From positions 1 to 55,534 of the IMG/VR virus record IMGVR_UViG_3300016797_001377: a stretch of DNA of 55,534 nucleotides, one strand, 5' to 3'. The stretch comes from a virus. The position numbers and the translations under genes are program-made. The notes beneath the pieces were generated by a model. That model searched no databases. It had not been told where the DNA came from and saw only the letters and a list, made by a program, of their open reading frames with translations. Numbering within the stretch: position 1 is the stretch's first letter; each line of letters begins with the position of its first letter. Shown here piece by piece: positions 27,783-36,791 of this stretch.

Positions 27783-28955
27783 TTATACTAAGTTCATTGT
27801 AATCTTACGATCTGCTGTATTGATACTTTGGATCTTAACTTGAAGCATGTCTCCTTTAGTAACTTCAGTATCTTTAAGTTTGGTTTTATGTATAAGTCCA
27901 CTAATACCTTTTTCCAATTCAACAAATGCGCCGTACTTAGTAACCTTGGTAACTTTACCTTCAGTAACCATCATTGGTTTATACTTTTCTTCAGCACCGT
28001 CCCATAGATCAACCTTAGGACCTTGTTGACTTAAAATGATTTTCTTTTCTGAAATAATTTCTTTAGTCCAAAAACTAATTTCATCACCCGGTTTAATTTC
28101 ACGGTTTTCAAATTTGGCTAAAGTCTCTTCATCTATTTCATTTTTAGGAATTAATCCAGTGAGGCATTCATTAAATTCAGCAAAGATACCAAATTTAGTG
28201 GTACCTGTGACAAAGCCGGTAATATGATCTTTGATATTTTCTCTTAACGACTCAACAGTGGAAGGTATCATAGTTCTTAAATATTCTCTATGAGAAACTA
28301 CGATAGTTTGTTTTTCGTTTGAATATGTAATAGGCATTACAATAAGCTCTTTACCAACCAATACATTAAAGTCATAAAGCTTATTTAATCCACCTAAGGA
28401 TCCTGGCATAAAACATTGGATTCCACCAACTTCAACCCAGTAACCACCATGTATTAGTTCTTTGACATAACCAGTAAATCCTACTGTCTTATCTCCTATT
28501 GCAGCATAGATTTCATTTCTCTTAACTTCATCTAATGCATCTGCAATTGAAGCATAAAGAACCCCTCTTGATTGTCTCTTTACTTTTATATCAACAGACA
28601 TCCCAACCTCTAATTGGTCTACGATTTCTTTAGGTTCTTTTGTTAACACACAAACAGCAGTATTCTTCTGTGAAATATCAATAAGTGCTTCAACTTTAGT
28701 TTCAACTTCCACATCATCTATGATTTGCTTAATCTTCTTAATGTGGACTATTTCACCTTGTGTTATGTAATTATTTGCTTCTTCTGATTTTTGAAGTCGG
28801 ACAACTTCCTCATCGGCTAGTTGATACATTTTAATAGCCTCAGCTGTATATGATTCGTTACATAATAGTTTTGTGCCTTTAGGTACCTGTACCTTTACTG
28901 TCTTTGTGTCAAATGGATCGTCGCTAAGCTGGATCGTGATTTCTTGTTCAATCAT
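27783..28955 (-). CDS. Ribosomal protein S1-like RNA-binding protein (four S1 domains)
   Basis: This 390-residue protein contains four OB-fold S1 repeats: about residues 65-140 (degenerate), 155-223 (GFTGYVKELIHGGYWVEVGG, VSHREY), 243-310 (ITGFVTGTTKFGIFAEF, LTGLIP, KIILSQ) and 328-390 (TEGKVTKVTKYGAFVELEKG, ISGLIHKT, KITMNL). The patterns G.V....kyGaFVe...g..GLih and r.i.lS are diagnostic for S1. Bacterial bS1 has four to six such domains and brings mRNA to the 30S subunit; domains 1-2 of bS1 bind the ribosome. A phage version may promote phage mRNA translation or bind RNA in other ways. It is flanked by virion genes and has its own promoter-like element. A nuclease or other S1-domain protein is less likely, because nothing but S1 repeats is present. 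Confidence 0.85.
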   Translation of the reverse strand: MIEQEITIQLSDDPFDTKTVKVQVPKGTKLLCNESYTAEAIKMYQLADEEVVRLQKSEEANNYITQGEIVHIKKIKQIIDDVEVETKVEALIDISQKNTAVCVLTKEPKEIVDQLEVGMSVDIKVKRQSRGVLYASIADALDEVKRNEIYAAIGDKTVGFTGYVKELIHGGYWVEVGGIQCFMPGSLGGLNKLYDFNVLVGKELIVMPITYSNEKQTIVVSHREYLRTMIPSTVESLRENIKDHITGFVTGTTKFGIFAEFNECLTGLIPKNEIDEETLAKFENREIKPGDEISFWTKEIISEKKIILSQQGPKVDLWDGAEEKYKPMMVTEGKVTKVTKYGAFVELEKGISGLIHKTKLKDTEVTKGDMLQVKIQSINTADRKITMNLV

Positions 28956-28983
28956 TTATTTTTTATTAAAGCGTGATTATAGA

Positions 28984-28992
28984 TTATATATT
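28984..28992 (-). promoter_or_regulatory. Late-promoter-like element AATATATAA
   Basis: The minus strand reads AGTAATATATAATC. The S1-like ATG is 29 bases further, at 28955, after an A-rich leader without a Shine-Dalgarno sequence. Confidence 0.55.
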
Positions 28993-29037
28993 ACTCTGTT
29001 GACTTATAATAGTTATACACCTAAGTATTCTAATTGT

Positions 29038-29340
29038 TTAAACAATGATAGCAGGTGGTGATGGTGCTGTTGTGGCACCGGCTTGAGCAGCAGGGCTACC
29101 TGCAGTAGCAACGGCTTGTCCTGGTGGTATAGTAATTGTTTGAGATCTTATATATGCATCAATAGCAGGTGTAGCTAATTTAGCAAACACAACAGATGAA
29201 GAAGTAACTGCTGCTGTTAGGTTAGCCGCGCCTGAATCCAAACCTAATGGGTTAGCTTTAATAACAGCAATAAAGTCGGTTAATGCTGCTGCATATGCTG
29301 CAGTCAATGCGGTTTCTAAAGTTGGGGGTACTAATGCCAT
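29038..29340 (-). CDS. Small Ala/Thr/Pro-rich protein next to the spike gene
   Basis: The 100-residue protein is strongly enriched in Ala, Thr and Pro (ALTAAYAAALTDFIAVIK at 12-29; AGSPAAQAGATTAPSP near the C-terminus). It has a helical first part and a flexible Pro-rich tail, with no membrane span strong enough to call and no motif. It directly follows the gp5-like spike gene, a place where other contractile phages carry small spike-tip or chaperone proteins. It lacks the PAAR motif pattern, so a spike-tip role is only a possibility. It has its own AATATATAA element upstream. Confidence 0.6.
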   Translation of the reverse strand: MALVPPTLETALTAAYAAALTDFIAVIKANPLGLDSGAANLTAAVTSSSVVFAKLATPAIDAYIRSQTITIPPGQAVATAGSPAAQAGATTAPSPPAIIV

Positions 29341-29358
29341 AATGTATTGTTTATCAGT

Positions 29359-29367
29359 TTATATATT
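29359..29367 (-). promoter_or_regulatory. Late-promoter-like element AATATATAA
   Basis: The minus strand reads CTAATATATAAAC, 19 bases before the ATG at 29340, overlapping the stop codon of the spike gene. Confidence 0.55.
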
Positions 29368-30283
29368 AGTCAGTAGTATTCTTCTTGCTATATGCAGGTT
29401 CAGGTGACGGTACCATGGGAGGACTAGTTGGAGCACCTAAATTACCAACGTGAGTATGACTATCAACCCAAGCTCTAAAAGTATCACCTTTAATAACAGA
29501 CTCTGCAGCGGCTTCACCTAACTTGATTCTAGGTGAATTAACATGTGTTTCACCAGACGCATTAATCTTAGCATCAATACAATTAACAACAGTATTCGTA
29601 TCTGCATTAATTACAGTATCTGCTCCACTATTAATTGTAAATTGAGCTGAATGTGTAAATGTAATATTACCGTCATTAAGCATTACGATAGAGTCACCGT
29701 TTGCATTAATAATCTCAACCGAGTTATCGGGTTTAATGTTAACTGTAGTTGGACCTTCTGTGGTTGTATAATCCATCATCAGTCCCTTTTCCTCAGTAAA
29801 GAAAACCTTTATATGTTCACCTTCTCTTTCATTTGTTACCTCAGGGTTCCCAGATTGTAGGTCAGCAGTTAAACCAAATGCTGTATCATATATTAATACA
29901 TGGGAGTTAGGATAAGCGGCCTCTATCTCCGCCTTCGTCTCATCAGAAGGGTATAGGGACTCATGATACACGGGTGAATAGTAATTACCGTTATCAAAAG
30001 TTACCCTTAATATGGTGCCGAGTTTAGGTACCGAAAATGTACCACTTCCTGAATTACTTCCACCTGAAGATGCAACTGATGGCCTAGCCCACGGCAAAGA
30101 AGCAGTTGGCATAATGTAAGCGCTCTGTGGATCTTCTGGGTCTTGGCGTTGATCCATTTTACCGAAGACTCTAATCTTAATCCTCCCTTCAAATAGATCA
30201 TCGTTAGTATCCTCAACGATACCAACCCAATTGCTCCCTTTAAGATTATCAGCTTTTAAATCCCTTGTGGTTAATTTACCCAT
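29366..30283 (-). CDS. Baseplate central spike, gp5/VgrG-like, without lysozyme domain
   Basis: The protein has 305 residues. An N-terminal OB-fold (about residues 15-115: WVGIVEDTNDDLFEGRIKIR, VFGKMDQ, LGTILRVTFDNGNYYSPVY) matches the gp5/gpV/VgrG OB domain. It is followed by a repetitive beta segment (about 185-260: VEIINANGDSIVMLNDGNIT, FTINSGADTVINADTNTVV) typical of the triple-stranded spike helix. The C-terminus has the pattern HTHVGNLGAPTSPPM, common at the end of phage spikes. T4 gp5 has a lysozyme domain between the OB-fold and helix; none is visible here. The protein should trimerise under the gp27-like hub. Confidence 0.82.
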   Translation of the reverse strand: MGKLTTRDLKADNLKGSNWVGIVEDTNDDLFEGRIKIRVFGKMDQRQDPEDPQSAYIMPTASLPWARPSVASSGGSNSGSGTFSVPKLGTILRVTFDNGNYYSPVYHESLYPSDETKAEIEAAYPNSHVLIYDTAFGLTADLQSGNPEVTNEREGEHIKVFFTEEKGLMMDYTTTEGPTTVNIKPDNSVEIINANGDSIVMLNDGNITFTHSAQFTINSGADTVINADTNTVVNCIDAKINASGETHVNSPRIKLGEAAAESVIKGDTFRAWVDSHTHVGNLGAPTSPPMVPSPEPAYSKKNTTD

Positions 30284-30286
30284 ATG

Positions 30287-31657
30287 TTATCCAAATATAT
30301 TAGTTGAATTGAGCGGTGGTCCAGAAGGCTGTGGTGAAAATAATGTTGTTGAATTTAATCCTCCTGTAAATGAAGGGGTTTGTCCAGCAAAAATATTATC
30401 ATCAATACTTTGGTTAATACCTTGCGCAGATTGACCAGCAAAAGCTTGTATTGCGGCACCATTCAATGAATTAATTAAACCTTGCGGATTACTAACAGTA
30501 TTAACTAAATCATTTCTTAGACCAAAGACATTACCTAAAGCTAGCCCTTGTGTAAATGAATTAACCGTTCTCTCTGCAAAATTCTTAAATCCTTTAACCG
30601 CATTATCCTTAAGGTTTTCAAATTTAGATTCCGCTAATCCACCTAATGATTGCTTCTCTAATAGTTTATTCTTAGTACTTATTTGACCATCTAAAGTTTT
30701 AGGTTGAAGATTTGCAGTATCTTTTAATGCAGAGTCATAACCAGAGAACTGGGATTCTACTTCAACATTACCATAAGACCATTTCATTGAAGATGTAGCA
30801 AAAGCAGCACCTCCTCCACTAACATTAGTAACATTTGCAAATACAGTACCGCTTGCAGTGGCATCCCATTTACATTCTGTAAACTTAAATGTTATCATTG
30901 ATGTATTTTCATTTACAAATTTAGTTAAGTCATTCTCTGGTGAATTAGGATTACCTGCAGTAGCAGCTTTTCTAACTTTATGAAATTTTCTAATCTCTAA
31001 TACATCTACATAAACATTAAAATACATTAAGTTTATCGGCAATACCGTTCTTCTATATTTAACATCATAACATGCAGCTTTATATAGACTAAAGAGAGCA
31101 GACATTTTTAAATCTATAGCCTCAAGTAAACCTACAGTAATACCTTCTCCATCGGCAGACCCAACAAAGGGTGTCATTGTAACTGTCTTATTCCACGCTT
31201 CAGTAATACCTTCTATTGTTTGGAAGTAATAAGGTCTCTTCTTTTCAATTTCTCTCATACCTTGAATAAATCCTCTAAGATAGGTTGCTCTAGTAGTTTC
31301 ACCAACCGTTTCTAAATACCCAACAGCTGATTCGCCATTAGGAGTATTAATTTGTCCTGCTTCTGGTGCACCACCTGAACCAGCAGTATTAGGTACCGAT
31401 GGGCTACCTTCTTCAGCACCGTTGAATAATGGGCTATGTGCATCAAATCTTATATTAAAACCTAAGTATGTTGGATCATCTAAAGTAGTAACACCATTAC
31501 CTCCACCCTGTGCATTAGTTGCAGGAGTAACAAAAGTTTTGGCAAAATCATAAGAACTAGGAAATTGGCCAGTAATGTTACCTAACCTATCGGCATTAAG
31601 GTAATCCTGCGGTACCCCCTGTGGATTCAATGGGTTATATAACTCTAATGTAGGCAT
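30287..31657 (-). CDS. Tail-tube initiator-like baseplate protein (gp48/gp54 type)
   Basis: The protein has 456 residues. The segment YYFQTIEGITEAWNKTVTMT, followed by GLLEAIDLKMSALFSLYKAA and a strand LPINLMYFNVYVDVLEIRKF, resembles tail-tube-fold proteins that cap the hub. It lies between the gp27-like hub and the gp5-like spike genes. T4 needs gp48 and gp54 to start the tube on the baseplate, and this gene with 33705-35501 could be that pair. The C-terminal third is helical and Gln/Asn/Gly-rich (QAFAGQSAQGINQSIDDNIF). No catalytic residues are visible. An AATAAATAA element is upstream. Confidence 0.5.
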   Translation of the reverse strand: MPTLELYNPLNPQGVPQDYLNADRLGNITGQFPSSYDFAKTFVTPATNAQGGGNGVTTLDDPTYLGFNIRFDAHSPLFNGAEEGSPSVPNTAGSGGAPEAGQINTPNGESAVGYLETVGETTRATYLRGFIQGMREIEKKRPYYFQTIEGITEAWNKTVTMTPFVGSADGEGITVGLLEAIDLKMSALFSLYKAACYDVKYRRTVLPINLMYFNVYVDVLEIRKFHKVRKAATAGNPNSPENDLTKFVNENTSMITFKFTECKWDATASGTVFANVTNVSGGGAAFATSSMKWSYGNVEVESQFSGYDSALKDTANLQPKTLDGQISTKNKLLEKQSLGGLAESKFENLKDNAVKGFKNFAERTVNSFTQGLALGNVFGLRNDLVNTVSNPQGLINSLNGAAIQAFAGQSAQGINQSIDDNIFAGQTPSFTGGLNSTTLFSPQPSGPPLNSTNIFG

Positions 31658-31669
31658 ATAAGATTTATT

Positions 31670-31678
31670 TTATTTATT
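31670..31678 (-). promoter_or_regulatory. Late-promoter-like element AATAAATAA
   Basis: The minus strand reads TGAATAAATAAAATAAAT, 13 bases before the ATG at 31657. Confidence 0.5.
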
Positions 31679-31680
31679 CA

Positions 31681-33162
31681 TTAAGTAGATGGAACCACTT
31701 CTCTTCTACGTAAATGTAATCTCTGTCTAAGACCACCTGGTTTTGTAAGTATATACTCAATCCCTGTTATAACATAAAAGCCTGTAAGATATTCATTAAT
31801 AATTCCGTTTTGGCTAGTCTTATCACTTGCTACATTATCAGGTGATTCCTTTCTTCTTTGTGAATCATTAGGTACATCCTCGTCATTCTCTGGGGCAGTA
31901 AGAGTACTTTTAACATTTGAAGCAAACTCTAAGATTTGACAATAAATTCTACTATACCTTAACATAGCAGGATTGATTGTATCTAACTCTAAGACCATTC
32001 CAAATTTATTCATTTCTGCTAAGTTTTGAAAATTTAAGATAGATGCATAGTAATAGTTTTCATGAACATTATCACCCTGTGTTCCTAAATACTTAAACTT
32101 AACTTGATCATTTCTTGGTCCTTCTACTTCACCATTAATAACTCTGCCTTTTGTTGCAGGTATCATACCGGGTGTATCGTTTGTTAGCGGATCAACAAAT
32201 TCACTAACAAATTCCTTTGCTTCTAAATCCCAATACTGTGTATATCTTTTATAGCCATTATTTTTACTAATCTGACCGCTCTTATTTACCTGCTGATATT
32301 TTGAAATGTATCTAGCGGTTCCTTGAAACTGTATCATATTACTAAGCATATTAGGAAATTCATAATCGCTTTCAGCTTCATCACCACTTCCCATCGTATC
32401 CATTGCATTTTGGCTAAACATTTGACTGGTTTCTAAATCATCTTCTTGACCAAACAACTTATTAGCATTAACAAAGGTTAAGTAATAGTAAGGATCAATA
32501 TATGCTGTAAAGAAAGAATCATCATTAAGATATGAATTAGATGTAATATCTTGTATGAAAGTTTCAGCAGTATCATATGGGTTTGTCCAGGTTTGTTGAT
32601 CTGCAGTATCTTCTTCATTTGATGCAAAACCTAATTGTAATTCTTCTGCTACAGAAAGTAAAGAATTCCAACTAGTGTTATCTTGAAACTGAACCTTCTC
32701 TGTAAATAGGTTAGGTACATGCATTCTACCTTCAATCATTAATTGTGAAGCTGTATTCGTAGATCCTCCACCACCTAATGGCTTAATATCTTCAACCGTA
32801 AAATCAATTCTTATTGGTTTAAATGTGGTTTCATTACCCTGTGATCTAATGTATACCTGAATAATATCACCATCCTTTGGATAATACCTTGCAGTAAACA
32901 TACCGTCCCTATCATAAAAAGAAAATCTACATGTAGGATAAAAACCAGTACAGCTAAGCTCAAACATTTCCAATCTATCCCCCTGTACATCATAACCATT
33001 TACTCTAATGATAGGTATCATTGAAGTAAACTTTGTAGGTTTTTCTTTCATTGATGTTCCTTGTGAGTTTTCAGTACCACTTTCTACATCAATAACTTCT
33101 AATTCATCAAGTTCTATTGTCGGTTCTATGACCGTTAATATGTTTCTTTCTACCGCTGACAT
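31681..33162 (-). CDS. Baseplate hub protein, gp27/late-control D-like
   Basis: The protein has 493 residues. After an acidic N-terminus it has the entry beta pattern of hub proteins (IPIIRVNGYDVQGDRLEMFE, then CRFSFYDRDGMFTARYYPKD, GDIIQVYIRS), matching the first tube-like domain of gp27/gpD/VgrG. The segment NSLLSVAEELQLGFASN resembles the helix that follows in gpD-like proteins. The middle and C-terminal strands end in GFYVITGIEYILTKPGGLRQ, then RLHLRRRE, again like gpD. The hub trimer links the spike to the tube. It starts one base past the stop of the LysM protein and precedes the tube-initiator-like gene. Confidence 0.75.
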   Translation of the reverse strand: MSAVERNILTVIEPTIELDELEVIDVESGTENSQGTSMKEKPTKFTSMIPIIRVNGYDVQGDRLEMFELSCTGFYPTCRFSFYDRDGMFTARYYPKDGDIIQVYIRSQGNETTFKPIRIDFTVEDIKPLGGGGSTNTASQLMIEGRMHVPNLFTEKVQFQDNTSWNSLLSVAEELQLGFASNEEDTADQQTWTNPYDTAETFIQDITSNSYLNDDSFFTAYIDPYYYLTFVNANKLFGQEDDLETSQMFSQNAMDTMGSGDEAESDYEFPNMLSNMIQFQGTARYISKYQQVNKSGQISKNNGYKRYTQYWDLEAKEFVSEFVDPLTNDTPGMIPATKGRVINGEVEGPRNDQVKFKYLGTQGDNVHENYYYASILNFQNLAEMNKFGMVLELDTINPAMLRYSRIYCQILEFASNVKSTLTAPENDEDVPNDSQRRKESPDNVASDKTSQNGIINEYLTGFYVITGIEYILTKPGGLRQRLHLRRREVVPST

Positions 33163-33163
33163 A

Positions 33164-33703
33164 TTAGTTTGCTTTAGTGTTTCTACTGTTTAGGTTAGTT
33201 CCTAACTTAATCTTACCGCCTTCATACTGTTTGGTTTCTTGACCAGGCTGTAACATATTAGGAGGCATAGGTTGTTTAACACCAGCTTTACTAGTCTTTG
33301 CTTTTTCAATAAGTCTCTGCATTCTTCCTTGATCCTTTTCGCTCTGTCTACCTGTATCAATATAAGCTTCTTGTGTTGAATTAGGTCTGGATGCAGGATT
33401 AGGTCTAGAGTAAACAAGATCTTGTCTAGATAAATTAGGTATGACAAGAATATCACCTTCGGCAATAGTAAAAGGGTTAAAGATATTGTTAACTACACAA
33501 ATAGCATCTATGAATTCACCGCTACCAAAATAGAGTTCCGATATCTTATCAATTCTACCTACTTGGTCAATCTGTACATAATGCAATGCCTTAACACCTA
33601 AGTCTGCGTTATATGTAAATGACGGTGCAGTTAGGTCATAATAAAACTCACCAGTTCTTTCCTCTGTCAATTTATTCTTTAATGCTAACGATTTAATATT
33701 CAT
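33164..33703 (-). CDS. LysM-domain baseplate wedge protein, gp53-like
   Basis: The 179-residue protein has one LysM-type fold at about residues 40-92: a strand (ALHYVQIDQVGRIDKISELY), then FGSGEFIDAICVVNNIFNP, then TIAEGDILVIPNL. This is the LysM order of strand, helix (I..i......n...l..aN.i..p..i..G..L.IP), helix, strand. T4 gp53 is a LysM-containing wedge protein that clamps gp6, gp25 and gp7, so a gp53-like role is inferred. The C-terminal part is charged and low in structure (QSEKDQGRMQRLIEKAKTSK). It overlaps neither neighbour and is flanked by the hub gene and 33705-35501. Confidence 0.72.
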   Translation of the reverse strand: MNIKSLALKNKLTEERTGEFYYDLTAPSFTYNADLGVKALHYVQIDQVGRIDKISELYFGSGEFIDAICVVNNIFNPFTIAEGDILVIPNLSRQDLVYSRPNPASRPNSTQEAYIDTGRQSEKDQGRMQRLIEKAKTSKAGVKQPMPPNMLQPGQETKQYEGGKIKLGTNLNSRNTKAN

Positions 33704-33704
33704 A

Positions 33705-35501
33705 TTACGAGTCTATCATCATACTAACCAGATTAGAAGTATATGCAGCATCATCATCGGTGAAAATGTTTGCATTTGATTGCTTCTTAATGTTAGATAT
33801 TTTATCATTTTTTATATCAGCAGCTTGATTCCCTTGTGTAGGGGATAAGCTAACGTTACCAGCCTTAACCGATCCGTATGTTGCTACATCTTGTCCTGCT
33901 AGGTTAAGAATATCTTCTTCGCCTGCAGCAGATGCATATATTCTACCACGCCCAGCATTAAACATATTTTCTATATCACCTTTATCTCTAGGCTTACCGT
34001 GTTTAAGGGTTACTTCAAATTTAACCTCCATCGGAAAATCATCATATCCTAAACCATGTCCTAGAGTCATAGTAGCATTATCACAGAACATATTACCCAT
34101 CATAACAATTGGATTAAGAGGATTTCCCACAGTTACATGCCAATCGCCAGTAGGCTCTCCGCTTACAAAGGTTTTAGTAGCTTGTGTACCTGAAACAGCT
34201 CCTACATTTTCACTTAAGAATCCACCTAACATGTTACCTAATAATGTTTTACCAACTTTAAGTAAACCATCTAATCCATTTTCTAAATTAAATTCACCGG
34301 TACCTCCACCGAATACATTTTTAAAACCAGTCTCCACATCAGTAACAACACTTCCAATATAACCGCTAAAGTCACCTTGCTTAAGTTTATTAATATCACC
34401 AAACTGACTGGCAACGGCACCTGCACTACCATAGTACCTTTGGCCACCACCAAAGAATTGACCGTTATTATAAGTCATGGTTAACATATTACTTATAATA
34501 TCAATCATTGCAATTTTAGGATTAACATAGTTAAGAGATTTGAGCTCATATTCAAAATTAAGCTTCATATCTTGACTAAAGTTTAAACCTCTATCCCTAA
34601 TATTAGTTTTATTAACAACATTAACAGGACCTATTACAAAGTTAGCATAAGTAGTTCCTAGCTGATCACCGGTACTATTTAACTGACTTGCAAATTTTTG
34701 TCTTGAACTAATTCCTTTGAACGCATCAGCGGTTGCTCTACCAATACCTCCCATCTTACTATAAAAAGGCTGCTGTGTATATCCACCATCACCACTGTCT
34801 ACGGATTCCATCTCATTGGTGATTTCTTTATAGGTTAAACCATAAGACATGGTTAAGAGGTCTTCTAATTTATTACCAGCCTTTTCTCCCATATAAGTAA
34901 CTGCAGTTACACCTGCTGTTTGCGTTGCATCAACTGCCTCAGAGGTAGTAGCGGTATTGCCATCTTTTGAACCTGGTGTTTTACTTAGGTCAAAAATATT
35001 GTCTTCTACAGGAACTGGGAATCTTCTTAGCGTAACTAAATGATTTACAGGAATCTGCTTATAGTATTTATTGTATAAAAAGTCCTGTGGCTTATATGAT
35101 ATTCTTGGATAGTTTTCATTATAGAATTCCATCATCTTTGCAATGGATATATTCTTTGCATCAGTTCCACCCATTAATGAATTATTGGGGCTATCAAAAA
35201 AGTCTTTACTAACATCACCGGTTAAACCACCATACATACCTCTGAAATTAAATAGAGCAAACCTATTAAATATAGATCTAGGTATTTCAATGTTTTGCAT
35301 ACCCTCAGAAACACCAAACTGGTCAGGGAGTGCCCTACCTGAAAAAAACGTCTTAGCAGTTTCTAGCTCTATTTCATGAGCCATGCCAACAGACTCCCCA
35401 CCATAAACTCCTAATCTAACCGCACTGGGCGAATTAGGGTTAGGTGGAGTATTTGCATTTACACTACTATTACTTAAAGTTTCGGTCTTGTATGATGACA
35501 T
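33705..35501 (-). CDS. Large baseplate/tube-initiator-like protein
   Basis: The protein has 598 residues. It has a disordered Asn/Ser-rich N-terminus, then NHLVTLRRFPVPVEDNIFDL in the middle, and a beta C-terminal part (WHVTVGNPLNPIVMMGNMFC, then YDDFPMEVKFEVTLKHGKPR) that looks like a tube-fold domain with a long insertion. The first half is rich in Gly/Phe/Asn loops. Placed at the head of the LysM/hub/tube-initiator/spike run, it is probably one of the two proteins that cap the hub, as gp48/gp54 do in T4. Function is inferred from position and the tube-like strands only. Confidence 0.48.
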   Translation of the reverse strand: MSSYKTETLSNSSVNANTPPNPNSPSAVRLGVYGGESVGMAHEIELETAKTFFSGRALPDQFGVSEGMQNIEIPRSIFNRFALFNFRGMYGGLTGDVSKDFFDSPNNSLMGGTDAKNISIAKMMEFYNENYPRISYKPQDFLYNKYYKQIPVNHLVTLRRFPVPVEDNIFDLSKTPGSKDGNTATTSEAVDATQTAGVTAVTYMGEKAGNKLEDLLTMSYGLTYKEITNEMESVDSGDGGYTQQPFYSKMGGIGRATADAFKGISSRQKFASQLNSTGDQLGTTYANFVIGPVNVVNKTNIRDRGLNFSQDMKLNFEYELKSLNYVNPKIAMIDIISNMLTMTYNNGQFFGGGQRYYGSAGAVASQFGDINKLKQGDFSGYIGSVVTDVETGFKNVFGGGTGEFNLENGLDGLLKVGKTLLGNMLGGFLSENVGAVSGTQATKTFVSGEPTGDWHVTVGNPLNPIVMMGNMFCDNATMTLGHGLGYDDFPMEVKFEVTLKHGKPRDKGDIENMFNAGRGRIYASAAGEEDILNLAGQDVATYGSVKAGNVSLSPTQGNQAADIKNDKISNIKKQSNANIFTDDDAAYTSNLVSMMIDS

Positions 35502-35509
35502 ATAGGGAG

Positions 35510-35533
35510 ACTATTTTTTGTATATATTCAGCC
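35510..35533 (-). promoter_or_regulatory. 24-bp repeated promoter element, copy 1
   Basis: This 24-base stretch is identical to 42042-42065. On the minus strand it begins with the last codon and TGA stop of the upstream gene and contains TGAATATATACAAAAAATAG, an AATATATAC version of the late element. The ATG of the 598-residue gene is at 35501. Confidence 0.6.
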
Positions 35534-36091
35534 TAAGCTGTTTAGATACTTATCAATGTCAATATCTCCTTTTTGGAATTTATCAGTCCATCCTTTTTTA
35601 AACCGTACATCAAATTCTTGTGTACTATCAGTTGATAAAGAACCCTTAAAAAATGGCCTAGCTGAAGTCTCTCTAATTTCTTTAAGATTTTTTGATATGA
35701 TATAAAACTGAACCTTTTCAAACAGATCCTTTAAATCATTCTTAGTCTTTTTACACATCACAGATTCTACAATTACATAAAATCTTTCACGGTCTTTTTC
35801 GTCAAACCGCTCCTCTAAAGATCGTGTATTTGTAAAGTCTTCTTTTTTAAGTGGCATCTTTCTAGCACGGTTATCAAACTCATATTTAAAATTCATATCA
35901 AAGAAATACCTTTTTAGATATTTCATGTTATCATACATTTTAATAATGCGAATCTTATAGAGTGGATTAACTGGATCCCATGATGTATCTACAATAAGAC
36001 CTTTTATTGGCAATAAAATATTAGGCCTACTATGAGATGATAGTAGGCAGTATACAGTTTGACCCTTTGTAAATATGCGGTGTGCTTTCAT
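35528..36091 (-). CDS. Unrecognised protein in baseplate operon
   Basis: The protein has 187 residues and is basic and soluble. It has a beta-type N-terminus (GQTVYCLLSSHSRPNILLPI) that could be an SH3-like barrel, then RRYF-type basic patches (KYLKRYFFDMNFKYEF), and a helical C-terminal part (DLKDLFEKVQFYIISKNLKE). It starts in an ATGA overlap with 36088-36477, so it belongs to a tight cluster of four small genes (35528-36990). I do not recognise it. A structural chaperone or RNA-binding role would both fit its charge, but neither can be shown. Confidence 0.55.
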   Translation of the reverse strand: MKAHRIFTKGQTVYCLLSSHSRPNILLPIKGLIVDTSWDPVNPLYKIRIIKMYDNMKYLKRYFFDMNFKYEFDNRARKMPLKKEDFTNTRSLEERFDEKDRERFYVIVESVMCKKTKNDLKDLFEKVQFYIISKNLKEIRETSARPFFKGSLSTDSTQEFDVRFKKGWTDKFQKGDIDIDKYLNSLG

Positions 36092-36477
36092 TCAAATTCT
36101 ACCACGTTCTCAAATAACTTTGCTGCCCCGTTTACATTGATATCAGGTGAATGATAAATGTTATATTCTATATCTCTATCTGTTAAGGTTTCAACATAAT
36201 TTTTTACACCTACTACAGTTCTTTCATTAAGATTACCTAATACATAAAACACTGATGTAGTTGTAGTCCTTTCTAAAATAGTCTGTAACTGTTTCATAAG
36301 ATAGGAAGATACTACTGCATCAGATGGTTCAAATTGGTAAAAGTCGTTTTTAGTTAGCTTATTAAAAATATCCATGTAATTAATACATTCAATATTTCTA
36401 GGCACCTTTCCTAAAAAACTTTTAATCCTAACGGCATCTTTAGAATATATGAAATTAAATTCTATCCTTGTTTCCAT
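36088..36477 (-). CDS. Unrecognised small alpha/beta protein
   Basis: The 129-residue protein alternates strands and helices (RIEFNFIYSKDAVRIKSFLG, TTTTSVFYVLGNLNERTVVG, DREIEYNIYHSPD-like end), giving an impression of a small Rossmann-like or swivelling domain. There is no P-loop and no clear metal-binding site. The ATG at 36477 lies inside the end of the upstream gene by 16 bases. The gene is coupled to 35528-36091. Function is unknown. Confidence 0.55.
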   Translation of the reverse strand: METRIEFNFIYSKDAVRIKSFLGKVPRNIECINYMDIFNKLTKNDFYQFEPSDAVVSSYLMKQLQTILERTTTTSVFYVLGNLNERTVVGVKNYVETLTDRDIEYNIYHSPDINVNGAAKLFENVVEFE

Positions 36478-36791
36478 TCCTTTAGCAAATCAATCTCAGC
36501 CTGGAGCTCTCTTATTTTACTCTCTACTTCCTTTTTGTTAGGCTCATAGTGAGTTCCCCAAACCGTATCAAACTGCAGGACATTCTTGTCAAATTTATTA
36601 CCACACTCTAAACCTAAGTCTTCACAAAGTTCAAAGAAGAATTTCATGATGTACTCATATCTATTTGAGTCTGAATCTGATTCTTCATAAACATCGGTTG
36701 AAGTCCACTGTTCTTTACCTCCACCATGATTATCATCAATGACTCTCTTTATGACACCATTTCTAGCTGGTTCTAGAACTATCTTAACCAT
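36462..36791 (-). CDS. Unrecognised small protein
   Basis: I chose the ATG at 36791 (start MVKIVLEPARNGVIKRVIDD), which overlaps the upstream stop by 8 bases. A GTG at 36818 would extend the protein by nine residues but would overlap more. The protein of about 109 residues begins with a strand pair and has a helix with conserved-looking Cys (FFFELCEDLGLECGN). It ends in a charged helix (VESKIRELQAEIDLLKEW) with heptad spacing. No family is recognised, and its operon neighbours suggest a tail-assembly role. Confidence 0.55.
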   Translation of the reverse strand: MVKIVLEPARNGVIKRVIDDNHGGGKEQWTSTDVYEESDSDSNRYEYIMKFFFELCEDLGLECGNKFDKNVLQFDTVWGTHYEPNKKEVESKIRELQAEIDLLKEWKQG

